Origin: Filomicrobium sp.
GTDB lineage: Bacteria > Pseudomonadota > Alphaproteobacteria > Rhizobiales > Hyphomicrobiaceae
NCBI GenBank assembly: GCA_017792465.1
Contig: CP051234.1
Coordinates: 2,110,606 to 2,174,605, forward strand
Direction: 5' to 3'
DNA: 64,000 bases
Shown: positions 36,056-44,114 of the stretch, piece by piece
Layout of the letters: each line of letters begins with the position of its first letter
Numbering within the stretch: the first letter of the stretch is position 1
Position numbers and translations under genes: made by a program
Notes under the pieces: model-generated
What the model was told of the DNA's origin: nothing
The model's database searches: none
Seen by the model: only the letters and a program-made list of their open reading frames with translations

Positions 36056-37228
36056 ATGAGCCCAATCGACAAAGCCGCCGGCCCCAAGACCGGCAAAGTG
36101 CTTCTCGTCATTAGCGAGGACTGGTTTGCGCTGTCGCATTTCCAGCCGCTGATCACGACGCTCGGGGGCATCGCGCGCGAGGTTGTGGTAGTGACGCGGT
36201 CATCGGGACGGATTAGCGAGATTGAAGCGCTTGGCGCGCGCGTCGTCGAATTCGATATCAAACGCTCGTCGCTTAATCCGCTCGAACAATCCGGCACGGT
36301 GCGCAAGCTTGCCAAATTGCTCGAAGCCGTAGCGCCCGACGTCGTTCACGTCGTCGCCATGCAGCCGATGGTGCTGGCAGCGCTGGCACTCCGGATGGCA
36401 CCGAAGACGCGTGTCGTGATGCATCTGACGGGGCTTGGGTTTGTCGGCATCTCGCGTGGGCTTGCAGCGCAGGTCATCAAGCCGGCGGCGATGATGGCCT
36501 TGCGCGGTGTGCTCAGACGCCCCGATACCTGGCTGTTGGCGGAGAACCCGGAAGATGCCGCCTATCTGAAGAAGTTCGGAGTCGATCCGGGGAGACGGGT
36601 GACGATCCTGCCCGGTGCGGGGATCGACCCAAACCAATTCCCCGCGCGTGAGCCGCGCGACGAACGCCCTGTTCGGGTGGCGTTCGCCGGGCGGATGATC
36701 CGCTCGAAGGGGATCGAGGTTCTCGCCGAAGCAAGTCGGGTTTTGCGCGATCAGGGCGCAACCATTGCCGTCGAGTTGTACGGGCGCACGGATGCGGATA
36801 ACCCCGAGTGCATTCCCGAAGCACGCCTTCACGCCTGGGAGGCCGAAGGGCTGCTGACCTGGCATGGACACGTCGGCGATGTCGCGAGCATCTGGCAGAC
36901 GGCCGATATCTGCGTGCTGCCGTCGCTGACGCGCGAGGGGATGCCGCGCACGGTTCTGGAAGCGGCCTCCTCGCAACGGCCGTTGATCGTGACGGATGTT
37001 CCCGGCAGCCGGCATTTCGTGCGCCCTGGCATTGACGGCCTGATCGTGCCGCCTAACGATGCCGTAGCTTTGGCCGATGCGATATCGGTGGTGGCGGCCG
37101 ATCCGGAAAAGCGCGCGGCGATGGGGCAGGCGGCGCGGCAACGTATCCTCGACGGCTACACCATCGATCATGTAAAACGCGGCATCGAAGATGCTTATTC
37201 CGGCCTTCTGAAGGCCCCAAGGACCTGA
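36056..37228 (+). CDS. Glycosyltransferase family 4
   Basis: A 390-residue GT-B glycosyltransferase. The N-terminal part has the pattern LLVISEDWFALSHFQPLI and VVHVVAMQPMVLAALA, and the C-terminal domain has LPSLTREGMPRTVLEAASSQ, the sugar-nucleotide site. This architecture resembles transferases that act on undecaprenyl-linked N-acetyl sugars in surface polysaccharide synthesis. Its TGA overlaps the ATG of the ABC-F gene (TGATG), so the two are co-translated. It lies outside the main EPS locus, and its polymer is unknown. Confidence 0.87.
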   Translation: MSPIDKAAGPKTGKVLLVISEDWFALSHFQPLITTLGGIAREVVVVTRSSGRISEIEALGARVVEFDIKRSSLNPLEQSGTVRKLAKLLEAVAPDVVHVVAMQPMVLAALALRMAPKTRVVMHLTGLGFVGISRGLAAQVIKPAAMMALRGVLRRPDTWLLAENPEDAAYLKKFGVDPGRRVTILPGAGIDPNQFPAREPRDERPVRVAFAGRMIRSKGIEVLAEASRVLRDQGATIAVELYGRTDADNPECIPEARLHAWEAEGLLTWHGHVGDVASIWQTADICVLPSLTREGMPRTVLEAASSQRPLIVTDVPGSRHFVRPGIDGLIVPPNDAVALADAISVVAADPEKRAAMGQAARQRILDGYTIDHVKRGIEDAYSGLLKAPRT

Positions 37229-39087
37229 TGGCTGTTCCACTTCTTACCTTGAAAGACATCCGCCTGACGTTCGGCGGTACACCTTTGCTGACGGGGGCCG
37301 ATCTCACCGTCTCGGCGGGCGAACGGGTTTGCCTTGTCGGTCGCAATGGGTCGGGCAAGTCGACGCTCTTAAAAATCGCAGCAGGTGTCGTCGAGCCCGA
37401 TCACGGGGAGCGCTTCGTGCATCCCAACGCCATCATCCGCTATCTGGCGCAGGAAGCGAACTTCGAGGGTTATCAAACGACACGCGAATTCGTTGAAGCC
37501 GGCCTCAAGCCGACGGACGATCCGCACGAAGCGATGATGGCGCTCTATGCGCTCGGGCTGACGGGCGAAGAGAACACCGAGACCCTTTCGGGTGGCGAAG
37601 CGCGGCGCGCGGCCATCGCGCAGGCGCTGGCCTCAAAGCCCGACGTGCTGCTTCTCGATGAGCCGACGAACCACCTTGATCTGCCGGCGATCGAATGGCT
37701 GGAGGAGGAACTCGCATCGACAAAATCGGCGCTGGTTCTGATCTCGCACGACCGGCGCTTTTTGGAGAAGCTTTCGAAGGAGACCGTCTGGCTCGATCGT
37801 GGCAAGACGCGCCGCCTCGACCAGGGCTTTGCCGGTTTCGAAGCGTGGCGCGACAAGCTCATCGAGGAAGAAGAGCTGGAGTTGCACAAGCTTGACCGCA
37901 AAATTGCCCGTGAGCAGGAGTGGATGCACGGCGGGGTAACCGGGCGGCGCAAGCGCAACGTGCGGCGCGTTGCCGAGTTGGCCGACATGCGCAAACAGCG
38001 CCGAGAGCATCGCCGGGTGCAAGGCGATGTCTCGATGGAAGTGACCGAAGGACAGACCTCGGGGCGCATCGTTTGCGAGTTGCATGACGTTTCGAAGGCT
38101 TATGGCGACGTGCCGATCGTCAAGGATTTGTCGTTGCGGATCTTGCGCGGTGATCGGCTGGGGATCGTCGGGCCTAACGGTGCGGGCAAGACGACGCTGA
38201 TCAAGCTGCTGACTGGCGAACTCGAGCCGGATTCCGGCAGCGTGAAGCTTGGAACAAACCTGCAAGTCGTGACGCTCGACCAGCGGCGCGAAGACCTCGA
38301 CCCGACGACGACGCTTGCCGATTCCATGACAGGCGGGCGCGGCGACCAGGTGATCGTCAACGGCAAGGCCAGGCACGTCTACGGCTACATGAAGGATTTC
38401 CTGTTCCTGCCCGAGCAAGTGCGCTCGCCGGTTTCGGTTTTGTCGGGTGGGGAGCGCGGCCGCCTTATGCTGGCGCGGGCATTGGCGAAAGAATCGAACG
38501 TTCTGGTTCTCGACGAGCCGACCAATGATCTCGACCTCGAAACGCTCGATCTTCTGCAGGAACTCATCTGCGATTATGCGGGCACGGTTATTCTGGTCAG
38601 TCACGACCGCGATTTTCTCGACCGGATCGTCACCAGCGTTCTGGCGCCCAACGGCGAGGGCGAATGGATCGAGTATGCCGGCGGCTATTCGGACATGCTC
38701 AATCAGCGCAAGGGCGAGCGACCGAAGAAAGCTTCAGGCGGGGGAACGTCGAAGGCTGCGCAGAAGGCGGGGACCGGAGCGTCGGGAGGCGACGGGTCGG
38801 GCAAGTCCGCCAGTGCGCCCGGTGCTGAAACCCAGCAGCAGAAGCCCAGCAAGCTGTCTTTCAAGGAAAAGTACGCGCTGGAAACGATCCCGAAGCGCAT
38901 GGAAGAGCTTCAGGCTGAAATCGCCCGACTGGAAGCGGAATTGGCCGCGCCGGAACTGTTTACCAAGGCTCCCGACAAGTTCGCCAAGGCAAGCGCCGAC
39001 CTTGCGCAGTCCCAAGAGGAACTCGCCAAGCTCGAAGACGAATGGCTCGAACTAGAAATGAAGCGCGAAGAACTTGAGGGCGGATAG
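37228..39087 (+). CDS. ABC-F ATPase, Uup-like
   Basis: A 619-residue soluble protein with two ATP-binding cassettes and no membrane part. Walker A motifs are GRNGSGKST and GPNGAGKTT; signature motifs are LSGGEARR and LSGGERGR; both Walker B regions end L-D-E-P-T-N. A positively charged interdomain linker lies between them. The C-terminus has a Gly/Lys-rich spacer and then a coiled coil (about residues 545-619), as in Uup. ABC-F proteins act on ribosomes, and Uup also affects transposon excision and ribosome assembly. The start codon overlaps the glycosyltransferase stop. Confidence 0.88.
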   Translation: MAVPLLTLKDIRLTFGGTPLLTGADLTVSAGERVCLVGRNGSGKSTLLKIAAGVVEPDHGERFVHPNAIIRYLAQEANFEGYQTTREFVEAGLKPTDDPHEAMMALYALGLTGEENTETLSGGEARRAAIAQALASKPDVLLLDEPTNHLDLPAIEWLEEELASTKSALVLISHDRRFLEKLSKETVWLDRGKTRRLDQGFAGFEAWRDKLIEEEELELHKLDRKIAREQEWMHGGVTGRRKRNVRRVAELADMRKQRREHRRVQGDVSMEVTEGQTSGRIVCELHDVSKAYGDVPIVKDLSLRILRGDRLGIVGPNGAGKTTLIKLLTGELEPDSGSVKLGTNLQVVTLDQRREDLDPTTTLADSMTGGRGDQVIVNGKARHVYGYMKDFLFLPEQVRSPVSVLSGGERGRLMLARALAKESNVLVLDEPTNDLDLETLDLLQELICDYAGTVILVSHDRDFLDRIVTSVLAPNGEGEWIEYAGGYSDMLNQRKGERPKKASGGGTSKAAQKAGTGASGGDGSGKSASAPGAETQQQKPSKLSFKEKYALETIPKRMEELQAEIARLEAELAAPELFTKAPDKFAKASADLAQSQEELAKLEDEWLELEMKREELEGG

Positions 39088-39109
39088 GGCTTTTCGGGGG
39101 CGAAAAGCC
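39088..39109. terminator. Hairpin between convergent ABC-F and zinc-ribbon genes
   Basis: A perfect 9-bp stem (GGCTTTTCG / CGAAAAGCC) with a GGGG loop lies directly after the ABC-F stop and before the end of the convergent small gene. It could serve as a terminator in both directions, although no T-run follows. Confidence 0.5.
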
Positions 39110-39112
39110 TAT

Positions 39113-39277
39113 TCAGCCTTGTTTCCATGCGGCACTCGAGCGGCACCGCTTACAAATGCGGTTTCCCGACCAAGTACTCATGAAGTCATCGCGGCAGATT
39201 AGACAGGTGCGTTTACGTTCTTGTTCCTTCTGTTCGGGCTCAAGAACGCAATCCGACTTCTCACTCACTCTCTCCAT
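39113..39277 (-). CDS. Small zinc-ribbon-like protein
   Basis: A 54-residue protein whose C-terminal half holds two CxxC pairs (TCLICRDDF and ICKRCRS) around a Ser-x-W-x-G-N-R-I-C core, a pattern I recognise from small alphaproteobacterial proteins of unknown function. The four cysteines should bind one zinc ion. The N-terminus is charged (VSEKSDCVLEPEQKEQERK). The start is uncertain: ATG 39277 is used, while an in-frame GTG at 39316 would add 13 residues. It is convergent with the ABC-F gene. RNA or DNA binding is possible but not shown. Confidence 0.65.
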   Translation of the reverse strand: MERVSEKSDCVLEPEQKEQERKRTCLICRDDFMSTWSGNRICKRCRSSAAWKQG

Positions 39278-39458
39278 GGACTTTGATTTAGTAGAGCTGG
39301 CAATAATTACAAGCACTTACAGCCTACTGTGCAGTTTGGTCGCGGAATTTGAACTGCAAACAGACGGCAAATATCAGCCAAGTCTTTGGCGAAGTATCCG
39401 ATTCTTTGGAAAGCTTTTCTGCCTTATTGCCAGCGCACGAAATGCCCGTGCCAAGCCG

Positions 39459-39486
39459 CTTGATCTCGGGCTCAGCACCCCCATAT
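39459..39486 (+). promoter_or_regulatory. Heat-shock (sigma-32/RpoH-type) promoter for hsp20
   Basis: CTTGAT, 14 bases of spacer, then CCCCATAT, close to the RpoH consensus CTTGAA-N13-15-CCCCATNT. It lies about 130 bases upstream of the hsp20 ATG, in the correct orientation. Confidence 0.7.
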
Positions 39487-39494
39487 CCTTGAGG

Positions 39495-39616
39495 CAGGCG
39501 GTTACTTGATCCAGCGGCCGGAAGTTCGGAGCTGGTTTGTCTTGGAGCCATGAAAATGGGCCTTGAGCGAAACGAGTGGCGCCAGAGGAAAGTCGCTTTT
39601 GGAAAGGGCTTCGAAC
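39495..39616 (+). promoter_or_regulatory. 5' leader of hsp20, possible RNA thermometer
   Basis: About 120-130 bases of untranslated leader between the RpoH-type promoter and the ATG. The ribosome site GGAAAGGG is preceded by GCTTTT and further up by GGGCCTT, both able to pair with AAAGGGC through canonical and G-U pairs. Such pairing is the principle of ROSE-type and fourU thermometers that are common before hsp20 genes in rhizobia. I could not fold the leader, so this is a candidate only. Confidence 0.35.
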
Positions 39617-40045
39617 ATGACACGAATGGGTTCGCTTTCGCACCCGCTGCTGCTTGGTTTTGAAGAAATCGAGCGCTTGATCGATCGGGCGGGCAAAGGA
39701 AGTGATGGTGGATATCCACCCTACAATATCGAGCGGATCGCTCAGTCGTCCGATAACAATCCGGAACTTCTCCGAATTACCTTGGCTGTCGCCGGCTTTA
39801 AGAAAGAGCAACTGGATGTCACATTAGAAGACAACCAGCTGTTGATCCGCGGCCGTCAAGAAGACGAAAAAGATCGCGAATATTTGCATCGCGGCATTGC
39901 CGCCCGTCAGTTTCAGCGCACGTTCGTCCTCGCTGATGGCATCGAAGTCCGCAGTGCTGAGCTCAACAATGGCTTGCTGGAAATCGATCTCGTGCGGTTG
40001 GAGCCAGAAAAGTTGGTGCGCCGGATCGAAATTGGCAAATCGTAA
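39617..40045 (+). CDS. Small heat-shock protein, Hsp20/alpha-crystallin family (IbpA-like)
   Basis: A 142-residue chaperone that binds unfolded proteins without ATP. The alpha-crystallin domain spans about residues 34-137, from PPYNIERI to the C-terminal RRIEIGK. It includes LRITLAVAGFKKEQLDVTLE and the conserved LLIRGRQE, with ARQFQRTFVLADGIE and the A-x-x-x-N-G-L-L-E-I motif near its end. The start is ATG 39617, with GGAAAGGG 8 bases upstream; upstream codons in the frame lack a ribosome site. It follows an RpoH-type promoter and precedes the DUF1150 gene, a pairing common in Rhizobiales. Heat induction is expected. Confidence 0.92.
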   Translation: MTRMGSLSHPLLLGFEEIERLIDRAGKGSDGGYPPYNIERIAQSSDNNPELLRITLAVAGFKKEQLDVTLEDNQLLIRGRQEDEKDREYLHRGIAARQFQRTFVLADGIEVRSAELNNGLLEIDLVRLEPEKLVRRIEIGKS

Positions 40046-40264
40046 AGCTAATGGGTGTCAAGCTGCCACAGTCCAAAGTTTATCTTTGATCTAGCAATGG
40101 CGGTGAGGATCGAATCGGCCGAACATCGGTTTAGGTTGTAGTGTTTGTTACGAATTTGCCGAAAAAGCGTGCCGATTTGACCAGATTGATGGTGCAGATA
40201 GACATTGGGGGCGCTGTTGCTTGCTGTTGAAGAGCAGCGCGCGGTGGATGGAGGAGTGAGCGTA

Positions 40265-40525
40265 ATGGAAGCGAAGATGGAAGTCAGGAAAGGCATCAGC
40301 CCCGATGAGCTGGAACAGCTCGGGGGCGGCGAGGTCGCATACATCAAGATGCTGACGTCGGAAGAGGCCAACGAGATCTATCCTCTCGATGACTCGCTGC
40401 CGGAAGGTATCAGCATTTATGCTCTCCATGCTGCCGACGGAACGCCGATTGCGCTGACCGATTCTATGCAGGCGGCCATCGGTCAAGCGATCGATGACGA
40501 GCTTGAAGTCGCTAGCCTGCACTAA
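40265..40525 (+). CDS. DUF1150 family protein
   Basis: An 86-residue protein of a family found next to hsp20 genes in many Rhizobiales and of unknown function. It has the family's GGGEVAYIKMLTSEEANEIY block in the middle and a short basic N-terminus. The product is small, acidic and probably soluble. The start at ATG 40265 has GGAGGAG 8 bases upstream. A 219-base gap separates it from hsp20, so it may have its own promoter or be read from the same heat-shock transcript. Confidence 0.85.
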   Translation: MEAKMEVRKGISPDELEQLGGGEVAYIKMLTSEEANEIYPLDDSLPEGISIYALHAADGTPIALTDSMQAAIGQAIDDELEVASLH

Positions 40526-40901
40526 CGGCCGTCGACTGCATATTGAAAAACGCAGCCCCTGAGAATGGGGCTGTCGAAGGGTGTTTGGCCTCGTCAGTAA
40601 TGGGATCTGGCGGGGCATTTTTGTACCGAGCGTGGTTATTGTGGCCTGAAGCGCAACCAACGTTTGAATTGGCGCTCAATGGATATGTCTGAAGTTTATA
40701 GCGTCAGGCTGCGATAAGGCAGGGTTGATATTTTCACTATGCTGAGCTTGCTCGGCGAAAGCCGTTTTATCGTATTGCGTCGACGCAAGCGTTCGTAACT
40801 TCAATTCATGACTCTGGACGAAGCTAACGGACTGCCTGAATTGGCGGGGAAGACCTTGGTTTGTCCTGGTCCATCGCGAAACAATGTAGAGAGCACCGGA
40901 A
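40526..40901. other. Intergenic region with hairpin
   Basis: About 376 bases between DUF1150 and the chemoreceptor. It starts with the hairpin at 40553-40573 and should carry the chemoreceptor promoter. No other element was recognised. Confidence 0.4.
40553..40573 (+). terminator. Hairpin after the hsp20-DUF1150 unit
   Basis: A perfect 7-bp stem (CAGCCCC / GGGGCTG) with a 7-base loop lies 28 bases after the DUF1150 stop. Only scattered T's follow, so the call is moderate. Confidence 0.45.
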
Positions 40902-42299
40902 ATGCATCCATCCTCGTCCCTTGGCGAACGTCTTGCGGTTCATAACATCGACGAGTTCACGATTTCGGTTTTGAGGGCCGGCAAAGATTTCGTCATGGCC
41001 GAGCTTCCCGCAGTGCTCGATCGTTTCTATGAACATTTCGGCCGTTTCGAAACGACGCGCAGCTTCTTTCGCGACCGCCAGCACATGTCGCAGGCCAGAG
41101 AGGCACAGCTGCGTCACTGGGCGCTGCTGCTGGAAGCGAAGTTTGATGGGGCATACTTCAAGTCGAGCACCATCGTCGGCGAAACGCATAACCGGATCGG
41201 CCTTAAGCCGTCCTTGTACATCGCCGGCTACAACATACTGACGGCGGGTCTCGTTGAAGCGGTCCATGCCAGGTTTCCATCAAGCGCACTTGCGCGTGAG
41301 GGGATTTCGCGAACCCTCAAGCAACGTAAAATCGACGCCAAGACGGCCATGACTTCGGCAATTGTCCAGGCGGCCGTGCTCGACATGGACCTTGCGATCT
41401 CGGTTTACTCGGAGGCTGAAGCCCGAGACCGGACCGAAATGCTGCAAAGGCTCTCTGACGAGTTCGAAGCATCGATGGCATCCGTCGTTGACGGTGTTGC
41501 ACAGTCGGCCAAGGCGCTGCATGAGGCCGCCGACTCTATGATTGGCATGACCGGGCAAACCGCCTCTCAGTCCGGCGATATCGCGAATGCGGCCGAACTT
41601 ACCTCAGCCAACGTCAACACGGTCGCTGCAGCGACGGAAGAACTTTCCGCATCGGTTGTTGAGATTACGCGACAAGTTGCGGCGTCAGCCGACATCGCAC
41701 AGCAGGCCGTGAACACCTCAAACGTCGCCTACTCCAAAGTCGACGAACTCGCGACGGCCTCGCAGACCATCGGATCGATTGTCGAAGTCATCAACGCCAT
41801 TGCGCGACAGACAAACTTGCTGGCGCTCAACGCGACGATTGAAGCTGCTCGTGCCGGCGAGGCTGGCAAGGGCTTTTCGGTTGTTGCCAATGAAGTGAAA
41901 TCTCTAGCATCGCAAACCGCGAAGGCGACGTCCGAAATCGAGGGGCAGGTCCGCGGTATTCAAGAGGCGACCCGCGACACACTGGCATCGATCCAATCGA
42001 TCAGCGAGGTCATCAACTCGATCCATTCGGTTTCGAATACGATTGCGGCGGCGGTCGAACAGCAAGGTGCCGCGACCTCGGAAATTTCGCGGAACGTTTC
42101 GGAAGCCGCGACGGGAACCGACCGCGTTTCGGAGCGCATTATGGAGCTCAATTCGGTTGCCGATTCGACGCAGACTTCGGCGGGGCAAGTCATGGCGTCT
42201 GCGAAAAACCTCGGTTCGCAAGCCGAGAACCTGCAGACCGTCACCAAGCAGTTCCTGGCTTCGATCCGGCAGGGGACGCGCAGCAAGACTGCTGCCTGA
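40902..42299 (+). CDS. Soluble globin-coupled methyl-accepting chemotaxis protein
   Basis: A 465-residue chemoreceptor without transmembrane helices. Residues about 10-165 form a globin-coupled sensor domain. His96 in the [18 protein letters not shown] segment matches the proximal haem ligand of HemAT-type globins, so oxygen is the probable signal. Residues about 200-460 are the coiled-coil signalling domain, with the highly conserved hairpin tip ([20 protein letters not shown]) that binds CheA/CheW. It has no HAMP domain. No other chemotaxis genes are in this window. The ATG at 40902 is preceded by a weak purine-rich site. Confidence 0.9.
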   Translation: MHPSSSLGERLAVHNIDEFTISVLRAGKDFVMAELPAVLDRFYEHFGRFETTRSFFRDRQHMSQAREAQLRHWALLLEAKFDGAYFKSSTIVGETHNRIGLKPSLYIAGYNILTAGLVEAVHARFPSSALAREGISRTLKQRKIDAKTAMTSAIVQAAVLDMDLAISVYSEAEARDRTEMLQRLSDEFEASMASVVDGVAQSAKALHEAADSMIGMTGQTASQSGDIANAAELTSANVNTVAAATEELSASVVEITRQVAASADIAQQAVNTSNVAYSKVDELATASQTIGSIVEVINAIARQTNLLALNATIEAARAGEAGKGFSVVANEVKSLASQTAKATSEIEGQVRGIQEATRDTLASIQSISEVINSIHSVSNTIAAAVEQQGAATSEISRNVSEAATGTDRVSERIMELNSVADSTQTSAGQVMASAKNLGSQAENLQTVTKQFLASIRQGTRSKTAA

Positions 42300-42341
42300 A
42301 GTGGCGCCATGTAAGCAGACTGCTAGCTTTTTTGAATCAGC

Positions 42342-42364
42342 TCGGCCCGCGTTAAGCGGGCCGA
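42342..42364. terminator. Strong hairpin between convergent genes
   Basis: A perfect 9-bp GC-rich stem (TCGGCCCGC / GCGGGCCGA) with a GTTAA loop sits between the ends of the convergent chemoreceptor and NDUFA9-like genes. It probably ends transcripts from both sides, although no T-run follows on the plus strand. Confidence 0.55.
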
Positions 42365-42427
42365 ACCGTATCTCGGTCGAAATATGCCGGATGCGCCAGC
42401 AGACCGCGCCCGGGCGATGAGGCCGTT

Positions 42428-43411
42428 TCAGCCACGATAATGGGCGAACTGGCCACGCGATTTGAAGCGCTCCAGATACTCCGGAACGATCGTCGAGACC
42501 GTGTGTGGGCTGGGTACGCCGAGTTCGGCGATGGTGCGATGCCCATTGCGCGCCGCATCGCTCACGACATTATCGACTTGCAGCAGGCGCACCTGATCAA
42601 CCGTCACGGGCCTTAAAAAATTCGGCAGGGGCCAGGTGAAAACGGCCTGCAGTTTAGCGAGCCAGAATGGCAGGCTCACGTAGGCCGGGCTATGACCAGC
42701 CCAGGTCTTGGTCCGGTCAAGCAGCTGCTTGAAGGTCAGCGTTTCCGGGCCGCCCAGTTCGTAGGTTTCTCCTGTTACCCCGCTCCCTTCCACGCAGTTG
42801 GCAACGGCCGTCGCGACGTCGCCGACGTAGACTGGCTGGAAGCGTGTTTTACCGCCGCCAATGAGCGGTAGAATTGGCGAGACCCTTGCCATGCCGGCGA
42901 AGCGATTGAAGAATTCGTCTTCAGGTCCGAAGATGATGGATGGACGCAGAATGATCGCGCCGGGATATTCCTCCAGGACCGCCGCTTCGCCCTCCGCCTT
43001 GGTCTTTGCGTAATCAGCCGGGGACTTTTCGGACGCGCCAATCGCCGAGATGTGCACGAAGCGCCCTATGCCAGCCTCGCGTGCGGCTTTTGCAATGGCC
43101 CGCGGACCTTTGACGTGAATGGCTTCAAAGTCCTGACGACCCGATGGTGCCAAGATGCCGACAGCGTTGACCACCGCATCAGCGCCAGCAACCGCGCGCG
43201 CGACCGAGTCGGGATAGCGCAGATTGGCCTGGACCGGAAAAACCTGTCCAACCGCACCCATGGGTTGCAGATACCCGGCAAGGTCAGGGCGGCGGCATGC
43301 TGCGCGAACCCGCCAACCGCGCGAAGCTAGCTCGCGCGTGACGTATCGGCCGACAAAGCCGGAACCTCCAAAGATCGTTGCCAATTTGCCGGTGGGTTGC
43401 TGTCTCGCCAT
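42428..43411 (-). CDS. NAD(P)-binding protein, complex I NDUFA9-subunit-like (atypical SDR)
   Basis: A 327-residue atypical short-chain dehydrogenase. The N-terminus carries the dinucleotide motif TIFGGSGFVGRYV (about residues 11-23); later come AVGILAP, HISAIGAS, and Y-x-x-x-K as YAKTK. The FGPEDEFFNRFAGMA segment is characteristic of NDUFA9-like proteins linked to respiratory complex I or quinone biology in alphaproteobacteria. The start is ATG 43411, with GGAAGG upstream; ATG 43435 is an alternative. Its promoter region holds the hairpin-repeat array at 43534-43856. Confidence 0.85.
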   Translation of the reverse strand: MARQQPTGKLATIFGGSGFVGRYVTRELASRGWRVRAACRRPDLAGYLQPMGAVGQVFPVQANLRYPDSVARAVAGADAVVNAVGILAPSGRQDFEAIHVKGPRAIAKAAREAGIGRFVHISAIGASEKSPADYAKTKAEGEAAVLEEYPGAIILRPSIIFGPEDEFFNRFAGMARVSPILPLIGGGKTRFQPVYVGDVATAVANCVEGSGVTGETYELGGPETLTFKQLLDRTKTWAGHSPAYVSLPFWLAKLQAVFTWPLPNFLRPVTVDQVRLLQVDNVVSDAARNGHRTIAELGVPSPHTVSTIVPEYLERFKSRGQFAHYRG

Positions 43412-43533
43412 CGTCGTCCCAGCCTTCCAGTTCATTTTCAGCGCTTTGAAAGAGGTATAGTCAGATGCGATTGGCATGAAAAGCAGCCAAAGGTCACGTA
43501 TTGGCGTTTCATGTGCGTAGGCGTTTTTTTTGC

Positions 43534-43856
43534 TCAACACTCGGCAGGCCGGTGTTGAAGGGGTTTTTTGCTCAACACAGTTCGCCTTGACGCGGCGTGG
43601 ACTTGCGTCAGATGCAAGCCGGTGTTGGGGTTATCCCTTGCTCAACACTCGGCAGGCCGGTGTTGAAGGAGTTTTTTGCTCAACACTCGGCAGGCCGGTG
43701 TTGAAGGAGTTCTTTGCTCAACACTCGGCAAGCTGGTGTTGAAGATGTTGGAAGACTTTTTGCGCCAACACTGCGCAAGCGCGTGTTGGGCGTTCTTTTT
43801 TGATGCCGACACTCAGCAAGCTTTTTCCTTCTCAACACTCAGCAAGCTGGTGTTGA
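43534..43856. repeat. Tandem array of CAACAC-N11-GTGTTG hairpin repeats
   Basis: Seven complete units and one half unit. Intact 25-base hairpins are at 43534-43558, 43642-43666, 43680-43704, 43718-43742, 43765-43789 and 43832-43856. One at 43572-43628 has the same arms but a 43-base interior. A half copy lies near 43806-43822. Several units recur at 38-base steps with a T-rich 13-base linker, so each looks like a stem followed by T's. The interior often reads TCGGCAGGCCG, which adds a second short stem. Related single copies occur at 53143, 53183 and 60538. Confidence 0.85.
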
Positions 43857-43924
43857 AGATGTTGGGCGTTGACAAAACCGAGCGCTGCAACTAACTCCCT
43901 TGCCTTCGATGTTCCCGACCTCTA

Positions 43925-44011
<87 letters not shown>

Positions 44012-44114
44012 AATCTCTCCCCATGCTCTCTGGCAACAGAAAGTGCCGCCCCCCAATAGAATGCGGGCCGGAAGCTCCCTCCCAGCCCGCTTGGCAGCCA
44101 CTGGCTGCGCGCGG

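Noticed and set aside
39156-39509. Rightward 117-codon frame over the hsp20 promoter
   Set aside because: It lies opposite the cysteine-rich small protein and across the RpoH-type promoter, and has no family motif.
43534-43856. Array considered as a CRISPR locus
   Set aside because: Spacing is only 13-22 bases, the linkers resemble each other, repeats are nearly perfect hairpins, and no cas gene is near.
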